A stretch of DNA of 64,000 bases from Lacimicrobium alkaliphilum (lineage in GTDB: Bacteria > Pseudomonadota > Gammaproteobacteria > Enterobacterales > Alteromonadaceae). The stretch covers positions 91,308 to 155,307 of the forward strand of contig NZ_NISX01000012.1 in the NCBI RefSeq assembly GCF_002591895.1. Reading direction: 5' to 3'. The notes below the pieces were generated by a model. That model was not told the origin of the DNA. It saw nothing but the letters and a program-made list of their open reading frames with translations, and did not search any database. Position numbers and translations under genes: made by a program. Within the stretch, counting starts at the first letter, position 1. Every line of letters begins with the position of its first letter. Positions 9,687 to 19,049 of this stretch are shown here, piece after piece.

Positions 9687-10733
9687 ATGAGAGTGCTACT
9701 AGCTGTATTGCTATTGTTATTGTATGGCTGTGGTGAGCAGATTGAATCAGAGGTCAGTGATGGCCCATATGTTTTTAAGCTGCCACAGCAATGGCAGGCA
9801 TTCTGGGTGTGTGAGGGGGTGAAAAAAGAGTATCGGTTTTCGCCCCCGCAGACGCCGATGTCTATTGAAAAATGTGGATACGTTGCAAACATTTCAGTCG
9901 GGTCTGTTGAGAGACCGGAACTAATTTACGACGATGTAGCGAAGATTGCTGCGATCAGTGATATCCATGGACAGGCAGGAATACTCAGGTCGCTGCTTGC
10001 GGCCCAGGGGATAACGGATTATCAAGGTAACTGGAACTTCTCTGATGGTCACCTGGTGGTGGTAGGAGATGTGTTTGATCGTGGCCCGCAACAGACGGAA
10101 AGCCTGTGGTTACTCTATGAACTGGATTTTCAGGCCAGAGCAGCCGGTGGTCGCGTGCACTATCTGTTAGGTAACCATGAAGTTATGGTGCTAAATAATG
10201 ATCTGCGCTACCTGCATGATAAATACCAAACAGTGCAAAGCGTATTGGGTAGATCTCTGCCTGAACTATATGGGAAGAACACTGTTCTGGGGCAATGGCT
10301 ACAAAGCCGCAACGTGTTAGTGAAGATCAATGATATGTTGTTTACCCACGGTGGGCTTCATCCTGATCTGGTCACACAGTCAAAGACACTTAGCGACATT
10401 AATCAGGAATTCACAGGTAATCTGATTGAAGGGCAGCAGGAACGTCATGGGTTTGCCCGCTACCTGCACAAATCAGATGGGCCGGTTTGGTACAGAGGCT
10501 ATTTCCGTGAACCGCAGGCCACAAAAGCCCAGCTCGACGGATTATTAGAGCATTTCAATGTGCATCATATTGTAGTCGGGCATACCACTCAGAATGAAGT
10601 GACGGGCTATTTTGACAACAAAGTCATTGCTGTGGATGCAGGGATAAAACGGGGTAAAACCGGTGAAATGTTGCTGGTTGAAAAGCAACTGTTTTTTCGG
10701 GGGTTGCTTGATGGCAGCAGGCTGGTGTTGTGA
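9687..10733 (+). CDS. Lipoprotein calcineurin-like metallophosphoesterase
   Basis: 348 residues. The start is the ATG at 9687 with AGGAG five bases upstream, giving a short lipoprotein signal (MRVLLAVLLLLLYGC). The PPP-family metal motifs are all present: DIHG (about residue 91), GDVFDRG (about 128), GNHEV (about 162), a later histidine in FTHGG, and GHTTQNEV near the C-terminus. This matches the Shewanella-type PPP-like phosphatases (Shelphs), which hydrolyse phosphoester bonds, here probably at the membrane facing the periplasm. The physiological substrate is unknown. Confidence 0.88.
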   Translation: MRVLLAVLLLLLYGCGEQIESEVSDGPYVFKLPQQWQAFWVCEGVKKEYRFSPPQTPMSIEKCGYVANISVGSVERPELIYDDVAKIAAISDIHGQAGILRSLLAAQGITDYQGNWNFSDGHLVVVGDVFDRGPQQTESLWLLYELDFQARAAGGRVHYLLGNHEVMVLNNDLRYLHDKYQTVQSVLGRSLPELYGKNTVLGQWLQSRNVLVKINDMLFTHGGLHPDLVTQSKTLSDINQEFTGNLIEGQQERHGFARYLHKSDGPVWYRGYFREPQATKAQLDGLLEHFNVHHIVVGHTTQNEVTGYFDNKVIAVDAGIKRGKTGEMLLVEKQLFFRGLLDGSRLVL

Positions 10734-10762
10734 GCATAAGGCGTCAATAAGACGCCTTATGC
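10734..10762. terminator. Perfect 12-bp hairpin between convergent genes
   Basis: GCATAAGGCGTC, a five-base AATAA loop and the exact complement GACGCCTTATGC. It lies between the phosphoesterase and the convergent uspA gene. There is no long T run on either side, so it may act as a bidirectional, imperfect terminator or an mRNA 3'-end stabiliser. Confidence 0.6.
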
Positions 10763-10777
10763 AATTGGTATTACTGC

Positions 10778-11206
10778 TTAATCTTTAACCCTGACCGCCA
10801 GTACATCACAAGGCGCGTGATGGAGTACGCTGTTGGCGGTGGAACCCAGCAGCAGACGGATGCCATGGCGGCCGTGACTGCCGACGACAATCAAATCGGC
10901 ATCCATCTCTTTGGCCATATCTACAATAAGATCCGCAGCCATACCCGTCTGAATCTGGATGTCACTGTCTTTGATAGCCGTGCCCTTTGTCAGTTCGCCG
11001 ATTTTCTCCCGTGCCGCAGTATGGATGCGTTCGAAATCAAAATTAAAATCATAGCCCGTATAAGCACTCATGCCGGGCCCGGGCAGTTCAGTGGCATGCA
11101 GCAAGCGGAACCGGGCGCCTTTGGCAGCTTCGTTGTCGAGCGCCGCATCCAGTACTTGCCTGGCTTCCGGTGAGGTATCGATAGCAATCAAAACGTTCTT
11201 ATACAT
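10778..11206 (-). CDS. Universal stress protein, UspA family
   Basis: 142 residues, the usual size of a single-domain Usp. It begins MYKNVLIAIDTSPEA and ends with the nucleotide-binding signature GSHGRHGIRLLLGSTANSV, which has the G-x2-G-x9-G-S/T pattern of ATP-binding UspFG-type proteins. AGGAG lies six bases before the ATG. Usp proteins support survival during stress and growth arrest; partners are not known. It is a single gene, convergent with the phosphoesterase, and separated from anmK by about 115 bases. Confidence 0.93.
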   Translation of the reverse strand: MYKNVLIAIDTSPEARQVLDAALDNEAAKGARFRLLHATELPGPGMSAYTGYDFNFDFERIHTAAREKIGELTKGTAIKDSDIQIQTGMAADLIVDMAKEMDADLIVVGSHGRHGIRLLLGSTANSVLHHAPCDVLAVRVKD

Positions 11207-11322
11207 GCTTAGCTCCTATTTGCTTGGGTACACACATACTGTAGTCAAAATTGAGCAGGCTGGCTTGAGGCAGGTCAAACTTTATACCATTTGATTACGA
11301 TAATGATCCCGATGGATTGGTA

Positions 11323-12522
11323 TCAATCGTAAAAACTGACTTTCCCCATAGTGATATCGGGTATTCCCTCATTAATATTGCTGAATTTGTCCTTACCACC
11401 GGCCACACATTCATTAGCTAATACTGCAAAGAGCACTGCTTCTTTAGCATCGGGATCAATCTCCAGTTCGGCGGTAGAATGGATTGGCACTGCACTGACT
11501 TGTTTGGCGATATTCTCCATCAGCAGGGGATTGTGGTAGCCCCCACCGCTGGCATACAGATGGTAGTCGCCGAGCTTATCTGCGCAGCGCTTCAGTGCCA
11601 GAGCAATCATATTGGCCGAGAACTGATTCAGGGTCGCCATCACATCCTGATGATCGAGGTTCTCAGTCTGGCTGGCAGCCTGGGCACGGGCAAGATAATC
11701 CAGATTAAACAGCTCAGGTCCGGTGGTTTTGGGGAACGGCAGGGCAAAAAAACTGTTTTGCTGCAGTGCCTTCAGCAGCGGCCCGGATACTTCACCAGAT
11801 CCCGCAACAGCGGCATTGGCGTCGTAATTCTGATTGAAATGCTGTTGCATATAGGCATCCATCAGCGTATTACCCGGCCCTACATCAGTGCTGAATACGG
11901 CACTGGCGTCCATGCTGGATGGGAGATACGTCAGGTTTGCGATACCGCCCATATTCAGCATCACCCGGTTCTGTTTTGGGCTGGCGAAAATCAGGTAGTC
12001 TCCATATACCGCCAGCGGTGCGCCTTCTCCGCCCGCAGCGAGATGTTTCTGGCGAAAGTCACTGAGGGTGATGATTCCGGCTGCACAAGCCAGGTGGTCG
12101 CCATCGCCAATCTGCAGGGTGGCGTTAGGGTAATTCTCCAGCTGATGTTCTGATTTCGGGGCGTGATAGACGGTCTGACCGTGGCTGGCAATCAGATCAA
12201 CCTGTTCAGGTCTGACTCCCCATTGTTCAAGGCATCGCAGCACCATATTGCCATGCAGGGTGCCAATCCAGGGGTTAAGCAGGCAGAGTTGCTGCAGATC
12301 AACCTGGCGTTTGGAAAACACCGACTTAATCCGTTGGCGGTAGGTATGATCATAATCAACGGTAGTAAATTCGAGCAGCTCTATTTTGCTGCTCAGGCCC
12401 GCATTACTAATCCGGCATAACGCCACATCCAGTCCGTCCAGTGATGTGCCGCTCATCAATCCGACAATCAACCGATCGGGTTTGCTGGCAAGCTGGTGGA
12501 GTCGTTGAATATGGTTGTGCAT
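11323..12522 (-). CDS. anmK: Anhydro-N-acetylmuramic acid kinase
   Basis: 399 residues. It phosphorylates and opens 1,6-anhydro-MurNAc to MurNAc-6-phosphate in peptidoglycan recycling, in the cytoplasm. The family signature GLMSGTSLDGLDVAL is at residues about 22-36, followed by IASHGQTVYHAP, LSDFRQKHLAAGGEGAPLA, MLNMGGIANLTYLP and FSTDVGPGNTLMDAY. AGGA lies about eight bases before the ATG. The gene is divergent from a TonB receptor and shares with it a promoter region holding ATACCAAT-like sites, so both may belong to one regulon for uptake and use of cell-wall amino sugars. Confidence 0.96.
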   Translation of the reverse strand: MHNHIQRLHQLASKPDRLIVGLMSGTSLDGLDVALCRISNAGLSSKIELLEFTTVDYDHTYRQRIKSVFSKRQVDLQQLCLLNPWIGTLHGNMVLRCLEQWGVRPEQVDLIASHGQTVYHAPKSEHQLENYPNATLQIGDGDHLACAAGIITLSDFRQKHLAAGGEGAPLAVYGDYLIFASPKQNRVMLNMGGIANLTYLPSSMDASAVFSTDVGPGNTLMDAYMQQHFNQNYDANAAVAGSGEVSGPLLKALQQNSFFALPFPKTTGPELFNLDYLARAQAASQTENLDHQDVMATLNQFSANMIALALKRCADKLGDYHLYASGGGYHNPLLMENIAKQVSAVPIHSTAELEIDPDAKEAVLFAVLANECVAGGKDKFSNINEGIPDITMGKVSFYD

Positions 12523-12755
12523 GGTGTTTTATCCTGATGTCTCTGACAACTGATTTGGTTAAGTGGTATTACTGTATCATAGTTCAACTCAGCCAATCTT
12601 TACACGTCAAAAAATTCAATTATCCCTTTATTTATTGGTAGTTCCGAGACGGAGCTTATGACTAAAACTGGATCATTTTGTTCATGTGGTATTAAATGTA
12701 ATGATTAGTATAATACCAATAAGATACCAATGTATTATCTCAACAGGAGAGCAAT
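12523..12755. promoter_or_regulatory. Shared anmK/TonB receptor promoter with ATACCAAT-type sites
   Basis: The motif ATACCAAT occurs at 12713-12720 and again at 12724-12731, 11 bases apart (one helical turn). The inverted form TGGTATTA occurs at about 12564 and 12687. A TATAAT at 12709-12714 overlaps the first copy. Known operators of UTRA-domain GntR regulators of GlcNAc genes contain a TGGTATA/TATACCA-like core, so these are candidate sites for the GntR protein encoded at 15602. This link is inference. Confidence 0.5.
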
Positions 12756-15488
12756 ATGAAGAAAAACAGAATTACCAGGATCCTCACAGGAGCTGCAGTC
12801 ACATCTGTGCTTACTCAATCATTAGTTGTCGGTCAACTAATGGCACAGCAAAGTGACCCGGCAGCATCGGAGACCGAAGTCATTAAGGTGACAGGATCCC
12901 GCATAGCCCGCACTGAGCTAACGGCAACCAGCCCGGTGACGTCGGTGGATAAAGCTCAGATTCAACTCGACAGAGCCGTAACCGTTGAAGACATCGCCAT
13001 GAAATTGCCGCAGGCTGCTGGCGGCGCTAACAGTACCGGCGCGACTGTGGGGGATTCTCTGGGTTCATCCACAATTGATTTACGTGGTTTAGGTCAGAAT
13101 CGCACATTGGTGCTGATAAATGGCACTCGGGCTGTACCCTTCAGTTTCCGCAATTCTGTAGATGTAAATTCGATTCCTGCAGGGTTAATTAAACGGGTCG
13201 ATATCCTGACCGGAGGCGCTGCGGCTATTTATGGTGCCGATGCGGTGTCTGGAGTGGTGAATTTCATTCTTGATGATCAGTTTGATGGTTTTGAATTATC
13301 AAGTAGTTATGAGATGCCACAAGGTGGCGCTGAACAATTTAACTTTGATGCCACCTTTGGTGGCAATATTAACGATGGGCGTGGCCATGTCAGTGGCTAT
13401 GTAGGTTATGCTGAGCGCCAGGATCTGTTGGCCGGCGAACGTGATTTTACGGCTGATACGGCAACCATAGTACCGAGTACTGGTGGCAATTTTACTGATA
13501 TTGCCAGTGGTAATTTCTTTGCCTTTGATAATAACGGTAATTTCAGCACACAAAGACAAACCACCAACGTGACCTCTGAGCGTTATCTTGTTCAGCCGAT
13601 GAAGCGCCTCACCGGCGGTGTGTTTTTCAATTACGATCTGATCGAAGGCAAAGCCGAGGCCTATGGGCGAGCCCTGTTTACTCAGGTGAGGGTAACCGGT
13701 GCGGGGTCAACCGGGCAAACACCGGTTTCCGTTAATGAGCCGGTCAGTATCAGTGCCGACAACCCTTTTTTGACCGACCGTATTCGCGATTTACTCACCT
13801 TCGGTGATGACGGCCTGGCCCGGGTTAATGTTGAGCGTAATCTCGGTTTGGGCTTACAGGAAACCAAAATGACTCGCAATACGCTGCAGGTTCAGTTTGG
13901 TTTGCGGGGGGATATTAACGATAATATTGCCTGGGACCTTTACGGGCAATATGGTCGAACCGACGGTAAAGCAACCGTTTATAACAATGGCATCCGTAAC
14001 GACGCCGCTGGCAACAGCCAGTTCGCTAACATCGCCAATTCGGTGGATATATTCAATCCTGAAACGGATCTCAGCAGCCTGAGCTCACCTATCTTGCACT
14101 CTGATCGTCAGCGAGAGCAAAGTGTCATGGCGCTGACTTTCTCCGGGGATACCTTCGATATTCTGGAGTTGCCAGCCGGACCAGTGAGCTACGCAGTGGG
14201 TTATGAGTATCGCAAAGAGCATGGTATCCAGACAGCTGGCAGTGCTTTAAGAAATGGCACAGCTTATGGATTGGGTGGTATTTTCGATATGGATGCCAGT
14301 TTTGACTCTAAAGAGTTTTATGCTGAGCTGTTAGTGCCCCTGCTGGCCGATATGTCTTTTGTGAAAGAACTGAATATCGAAGGCGCGTACCGCACGTCCA
14401 ATTATTCCAATACGGATTCGGCGAATACTAATAAACTGGGTCTTAGCTGGGCAGTAAATGATGACTTACGTTTCCGGGCTACCCGCCAGACAGCGATCAG
14501 GGCGCCAAACTTAGGTGAGTTTGCCGGTCCCGAAACGTTGCTGTCCCTGTCTTTGTTCGATGAGACCAGCGCTGACTTTGTGCCTCGCCTCGGCGGTCGT
14601 TTTGATGGCGACCCTTGCCTTGATGGTCGCGGTAATGCAGAACAATGCGCCCGTTATGGTGCAGCAGAACCGGGTACAACATTTGATTCAAGCCAGGCGA
14701 CCTACTCTTTTGGTGGCAATCCGGATATCAAACCAGAGCAGGCTCTGACGTATACCCTTGGTATGGTTTATACGCCAGCTTATCTGGACGGTTTTGATGT
14801 CACACTGGATTACTATGATATTGAAATTACCGATGCGGTTAGTCAGATTCAGCCTATTTCGGCACTCACCAGTTGTTATATTGATGATCCGGTCGAGGGC
14901 AATCCATTGTGTGATGCAGTGCAGCGAGATCCTGATACCGGCCTGATAAGTCAGGCATTGGTGAATGATTTCAATCTGGCTACCCTGGAACAGGCGGGTT
15001 TTGACCTGGGAATGCGCTATCGCGTTGACGGTCTGCTGGATATGGGTAAAACACTACAATTCAGCTACCAGGGTAATGTGGTCACCTCCCAGAGTCGTCA
15101 GAATAACGCCACCGTGCCGGCGCTGGATTGTAAAGGAACTTTCGGAACGTCCTGTACAGGTGATTTTGCCAGTATTTTGCAGGCTGATTACCGTCATCGT
15201 GCAGCGGTGGATCTGTTGATTGATGATATTAATGTACAGCTGAGTTGGCGGCGTATCGGGAGTGTCGCGAATGCTCTGGATCAATCGGATACCCTGTCGG
15301 CCCAGAATTACATTGATCTGGCGGCCTCCTGGCAGGTAACCGATGCGTTGCAGGTGACAGCGGGTGTCGATAACCTGTTTGATAAAGCGCCACCAAAACC
15401 ATTGGCCGGTGGCAACCTGTATGGCAGTGTCAGCGACTATGATGCTGTTGGCCGGACAATAGGGTTATCATTGCGCTATCGTCCTTAA
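12756..15488 (+). CDS. TonB-dependent outer-membrane receptor
   Basis: 910 residues, with signal peptide (about 1-30, ending near LMAQQ), TonB-box-like EVIKVTGSRI, a plug (EDIAMKLPQAAGG, STIDLRGLGQNRTLVLINGTRAV, KRVDILTGGAAAIYGADAVSGVVNFIL) and a beta-barrel ending IGLSLRYRP. AGGAGA lies just upstream of the ATG. It transports a ligand into the periplasm with TonB. Because it is divergent from anmK and followed by a UTRA-domain GntR regulator, a peptidoglycan fragment or amino-sugar oligomer is a reasonable guess at the ligand. Confidence 0.93.
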   Translation: MKKNRITRILTGAAVTSVLTQSLVVGQLMAQQSDPAASETEVIKVTGSRIARTELTATSPVTSVDKAQIQLDRAVTVEDIAMKLPQAAGGANSTGATVGDSLGSSTIDLRGLGQNRTLVLINGTRAVPFSFRNSVDVNSIPAGLIKRVDILTGGAAAIYGADAVSGVVNFILDDQFDGFELSSSYEMPQGGAEQFNFDATFGGNINDGRGHVSGYVGYAERQDLLAGERDFTADTATIVPSTGGNFTDIASGNFFAFDNNGNFSTQRQTTNVTSERYLVQPMKRLTGGVFFNYDLIEGKAEAYGRALFTQVRVTGAGSTGQTPVSVNEPVSISADNPFLTDRIRDLLTFGDDGLARVNVERNLGLGLQETKMTRNTLQVQFGLRGDINDNIAWDLYGQYGRTDGKATVYNNGIRNDAAGNSQFANIANSVDIFNPETDLSSLSSPILHSDRQREQSVMALTFSGDTFDILELPAGPVSYAVGYEYRKEHGIQTAGSALRNGTAYGLGGIFDMDASFDSKEFYAELLVPLLADMSFVKELNIEGAYRTSNYSNTDSANTNKLGLSWAVNDDLRFRATRQTAIRAPNLGEFAGPETLLSLSLFDETSADFVPRLGGRFDGDPCLDGRGNAEQCARYGAAEPGTTFDSSQATYSFGGNPDIKPEQALTYTLGMVYTPAYLDGFDVTLDYYDIEITDAVSQIQPISALTSCYIDDPVEGNPLCDAVQRDPDTGLISQALVNDFNLATLEQAGFDLGMRYRVDGLLDMGKTLQFSYQGNVVTSQSRQNNATVPALDCKGTFGTSCTGDFASILQADYRHRAAVDLLIDDINVQLSWRRIGSVANALDQSDTLSAQNYIDLAASWQVTDALQVTAGVDNLFDKAPPKPLAGGNLYGSVSDYDAVGRTIGLSLRYRP

Positions 15489-15504
15489 TTCTGGCGGTTG
15501 AGAA

Positions 15505-15549
15505 ACACCCCGGTGAAAAGTCGCAGGCTTGTTGCCGGGGTGTGTTTTG
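15505..15549 (+). terminator. Terminator hairpin after the second TonB receptor
   Basis: ACACCCCGG and CCGGGGTGT form a perfect 9-bp stem around a 21-base loop, followed by GTTTTGTT. The T run is interrupted and the loop is long, so efficiency is uncertain. Confidence 0.6.
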
Positions 15550-15601
15550 TTGCGCTTGAATCTGTTTAAATAGCCAGTACTCAGAGGTCTACTTAGTTGC
15601 C

Positions 15602-16357
15602 ATGGCATCATTCCCTAAAACCATCGTTACAGATCAACACAATGCGACCCCCCTTTATCAGCAACTTGCAGAACAGATTCGTGGTCTGATTAAAGAGCAG
15701 GCAGTCAGTGCGGGCCAGGCGCTTCCCTCTGAACGGGAGTTGATGGAGATTACCGGCACTTCACGCGTGACAATCAGAAAAGCATTAGGGTTATTATTGG
15801 AGGAAGGCCTGTTGCTGCGCCGGCAGGGCTCTGGTACCTATATTGCTCCGCCCAGAGAACAGTCAGGTGACCATTTAAGCAGTTTCACGGTTGATGCAAA
15901 AAACCGAGGTGAGTCACCGAGCTCGGTATGGCTGGTGCGCAGTCTGGCTCCTGCCACAGAAGATGAGTCGCGTCTGCTTAATGTGCCGGATGGGGCCATG
16001 GTAGCTCGTTTTGGACGACTGCGCCTGGCCAACGGTGAACCGCTTGCAATTGAGCACGCTGTGGTTCCCGCTGAGTTTGTTGGTGATCCTGAAGCTGTGA
16101 AGGACTCTCTCTATCAGACATTGAAGCAAAATAATAAGCATCCACAACAAGGAACGCAGAAGATCAGAGCGTCTAAGGCTTCCCCCATAGAAGCCGGATT
16201 GCTGAATATCCAGGAGCACACCGAAGTCTTAAGAATAGAGCGCCGAACTTTTCTTGCCGATGGAACACCCGTGGAGTATACCCATTCGGTTTATCGGGGG
16301 GATAAGTATGTATTTGTTTCACATCTGCGTATGGACAATGATCCTCAGCAGGACTGA
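15602..16357 (+). CDS. GntR-family regulator with UTRA effector domain (HutC/NagR-like)
   Basis: 251 residues. Residues about 12-80 form a GntR winged helix (PLYQQLAEQIRGLI, LPSERELMEITGTSRVTIRKAL, LLRRQGSGTYI). Residues about 95-245 fit a UTRA ligand-binding domain (ENGEPLAIEH-like LANGEPLAIEHAV; PVEYTHSVYRGDKYVF). Proteins of this type usually bind a phosphorylated sugar or similar small molecule and derepress nearby genes. Its position after the TonB receptor and beside anmK suggests that it controls them and that an amino-sugar phosphate is the effector. Neither is demonstrated here. Confidence 0.88.
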   Translation: MASFPKTIVTDQHNATPLYQQLAEQIRGLIKEQAVSAGQALPSERELMEITGTSRVTIRKALGLLLEEGLLLRRQGSGTYIAPPREQSGDHLSSFTVDAKNRGESPSSVWLVRSLAPATEDESRLLNVPDGAMVARFGRLRLANGEPLAIEHAVVPAEFVGDPEAVKDSLYQTLKQNNKHPQQGTQKIRASKASPIEAGLLNIQEHTEVLRIERRTFLADGTPVEYTHSVYRGDKYVFVSHLRMDNDPQQD

Positions 16358-16448
16358 AACCGGCTCTCAGCCCTCCAACGCTATACTTAAGCCTTTGCTG
16401 TAGCATTGTGCTTTTTTTCGGGCTGCGTTCCGACGGGAAGTCACCTGA

Positions 16449-16716
16449 TCAGCTACCCGGTTGGACAATGCCTGGTAATACAAGCGCCTGATACTCAGAG
16501 CATCCCGAAAATTGGTGAGCAAGCGCTTCCTGTAATGCCAGGATGTCGGGCTTCACACTCTGGATATGGCTAATAACCACTTCGCACCGTTTGAGCCCGG
16601 CATTGATAACGTTATCCTGATTATCGTAGCGCAGGTTAAAACTCTCTACTTTAAGCGTGTCAGTGCCAGCGACCACTGGTAGTAACAAGAAGTAAGGTAA
16701 ATACGGCTCTGTTCAT
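16449..16716 (-). pseudogene. Decayed endonuclease/exonuclease/phosphatase-family gene
   Basis: The conserved N-terminal block of the EEP hydrolase family is readable (LKVESFNLRYDN, then VKPDILALQEALAHQ). Only about 80 residues remain, against about 250-300 in intact members, and the last ~20 residues look degenerate. A signal-peptide start (MNRAVFTLLLVTT, from the ATG at 16716) with AGGA upstream lies in a different frame by one base, so a frameshift separates the signal peptide from the catalytic start. Truncation plus frameshift mark it as a remnant beside the N-glycan locus. Confidence 0.75.
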
Positions 16717-16820
16717 ACCATTTTTTCCTGTCGGTTTGGTCATGCGTTCGCTTAAGATGCGGTTTTAAGTTGCATTTAAGCTAACAATCTCACCATGTTG
16801 TATGGGCTAGCGATGAACCT

Positions 16821-19049
16821 TCACTTAAAAGTGATTTCACCTCCCTGAACCAGAGTCTTATGATCTAAAAACGGTTTCTTGAGTTTTCGTTGGTTAAAGT
16901 TGATATCACCACCTTGTTCAGTGTTATCGGTAGTTGCGTTATTAATTACCAGTCCGGAGCCGGGGTAATACCGGGTATCCAGGTGCAATGTGACGCTATC
17001 AAGCAAAGGCGTAAACAAAGCGTAATCTGTATTGCCAGGTGTAACGGGATACAACCCCATCATGCTGAATGCCAGCCAGGCCGACATGGTGCCGGTGTCG
17101 TCATTGCCCGGTAAACCATCGGGCCCGGTACCGAAATACTGTTCAATTAACTGATGCACTCTCAACGAGGTTCGCCAGGCCTGCCCGTCAACATAGTTAT
17201 ATAAAAACGGGTAGGTAATATCCGGCTCATTGGTCATATCAAAATTACCGCTGTCAAAGGTGGCATCCAGCTGGGCCACAAATGCCTCATTGCCGCCCAG
17301 CAACTGAATCAGCCCCGGCGTGTCATGGGGCACGTAAAAGCGATAGTTCCAGGCATTGCCTTCAATATAGCCGGGAGCGGGCTCAAAGTTGCGACCCAGT
17401 TCCGGGTCGAACGGTGTCAGCCACTGCCCACTGCGTTTTTTCGGCCTGAGCATGCCGGTGGTGGCATCAAACAGCTTGCGGTAATTGTCGGCTCTGCGAC
17501 TAAAGGTCTGAAAATCCTCTTCTTTGCCCAGCGCTTTTGCCAGCTGAGCGATGTTATAGTCGGCCAGATAATATTCCAGGCTGGTGGCCACACTGCCGTC
17601 ATAAGGGCCTTCATCATCTACCGGCACATAACCCAGTTTCAGATAGTCACTGATCTCCGGGCGTAACAGGTTGTCTTTTGGCTGATTGGCGGCGCGGATC
17701 ATGGCTTTATAGGCTGTATCCACATCAAAATCTCTGATTCCCCGCAGGTAGGAGTCGGCGATCATGGCCGTACCGGGGTCGCCTACCATCACCCGGGTTT
17801 CCATGCCGTATAATTCCCATTTCGGTAACCAGCCACTCTCTTTGGCCATAGCCACTGCCGAGCGCACCATCTGTGTTTGTATTTCCGGGTACAGCAGGCT
17901 TAAAAGGGGGTGAACGTTACGGTGGGTATCCCACAGTGAATAGACACTGTAGCGGTTTTCATTGGTATTGCCGGTGCCGGATTGCCCCATCAGCGGATAG
18001 TCACCGTTCACATCCTGAATAATATTGGGGTGAAGCAGGCTGTGATACAGGGCGGTATAGAACATGGTCTTGTGCTGCGCTGTTCCTTCTATTTCGGCAC
18101 GACCCAGTAATCTGTCCCAGGCTTCTACGGCATTCTGTCTGACAGACGCAAAGTCAAAGCCCTGCTGCTCAGCATCAAGATTGGCACGGGCGTTTTCTAT
18201 GCTGGTAAAAGAGATACCTATCTGCACCTGTATCTGCTCATCTTTTTGGGTATCAAAGCTGAACCAGGCACCAATATCGTCGCCGCTAAGGGGATGGCGG
18301 TAGTTGGCGTAGGGTTTAATGCTGTTGTTGTGGGCAACCCAATCGGCTTCTACATTTTTATAAGCGGGCATTTTCTTCCAGGCGCCGAAATCCTCAGCCG
18401 CCCGGCTGAAGCGGGCAACAAAGTAAACCGGCCGCACATTCTCAGGGTGGTAGCAGAAGGTGCCAATATTACGCACGCCCTGAATTTCTGTGTTGGAGAC
18501 AATCTCAACACTACCGCCGGTTTCATTGGTCAGCCCCAGCCCGAGATTCAGCAGAATATGTGACTGACCTGCAGGAAAGGTAAAGCGACTAAGGCCACTG
18601 CGCGCCGTGCTGGTGACTTCGGCTTTTACATCATATTTATCTAATCTGGCGGTATAGTATCCGGGGCTGGCCTGCTCACTGGAATAGGTGCTGCCGTATT
18701 CTTTCGCATCAAGATTAAGCTTGCCGGTAGTGGGCATTAACAGCATTATTCCGGCTTCGGGACAGCCTACTCCGCTGAGGTTGAGATGGCTGAATCCGGT
18801 GAGAAACCGGTTTTCGTGGATATAGACCCTGGAATTCCAGGCGTCGTCTTTCTCAAAAGGGTTCAGATCCGGCTGGCCGAAGGCTACATTAAAGGGGGAG
18901 ACCGAAGCCAGCCCATGAGGATACTGAGCACCGGGGTGGGTGGCACCAAAGTTGGAAGTACCTATAAACGGGTCCACATACTCGGCGGGCCCGGCGGTTA
19001 CGATCTGGCTGCACAGGGCCGCGGCCAAAAAGAAAAGACGTCTGTTCAT
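16821..19049 (-). CDS. GH92 alpha-mannosidase (exported)
   Basis: 742 residues with a cleavable signal peptide (MNRRLFFLAAALCSQIVTA). The N-terminal GH92 signature YVDPFIGTSNFGATHPGAQYP is at about 23-43, and the (alpha/alpha)6 catalytic part carries MVGDPGTAMIADSYLRG, EGNAWNYRFYVPHDTPG and GNDDTGTMSAW. GH92 enzymes are Ca2+-dependent inverting exo-alpha-mannosidases; the Glu of EGNAW and the acidic residues of GNDD match the conserved catalytic region. It is last in a tightly coupled operon, its ATG overlapping the previous GH92 stop. Its THPGAQYP variant differs from the TFPGA of two other copies here, which suggests a different linkage preference. Confidence 0.94.
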   Translation of the reverse strand: MNRRLFFLAAALCSQIVTAGPAEYVDPFIGTSNFGATHPGAQYPHGLASVSPFNVAFGQPDLNPFEKDDAWNSRVYIHENRFLTGFSHLNLSGVGCPEAGIMLLMPTTGKLNLDAKEYGSTYSSEQASPGYYTARLDKYDVKAEVTSTARSGLSRFTFPAGQSHILLNLGLGLTNETGGSVEIVSNTEIQGVRNIGTFCYHPENVRPVYFVARFSRAAEDFGAWKKMPAYKNVEADWVAHNNSIKPYANYRHPLSGDDIGAWFSFDTQKDEQIQVQIGISFTSIENARANLDAEQQGFDFASVRQNAVEAWDRLLGRAEIEGTAQHKTMFYTALYHSLLHPNIIQDVNGDYPLMGQSGTGNTNENRYSVYSLWDTHRNVHPLLSLLYPEIQTQMVRSAVAMAKESGWLPKWELYGMETRVMVGDPGTAMIADSYLRGIRDFDVDTAYKAMIRAANQPKDNLLRPEISDYLKLGYVPVDDEGPYDGSVATSLEYYLADYNIAQLAKALGKEEDFQTFSRRADNYRKLFDATTGMLRPKKRSGQWLTPFDPELGRNFEPAPGYIEGNAWNYRFYVPHDTPGLIQLLGGNEAFVAQLDATFDSGNFDMTNEPDITYPFLYNYVDGQAWRTSLRVHQLIEQYFGTGPDGLPGNDDTGTMSAWLAFSMMGLYPVTPGNTDYALFTPLLDSVTLHLDTRYYPGSGLVINNATTDNTEQGGDINFNQRKLKKPFLDHKTLVQGGEITFK

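Noticed and set aside
10734..10762. Insertion-sequence terminal repeat
   Set aside because: The perfect 12-bp hairpin is compact with a 5-base loop and lies between convergent genes, so a transcription end structure explains it better.
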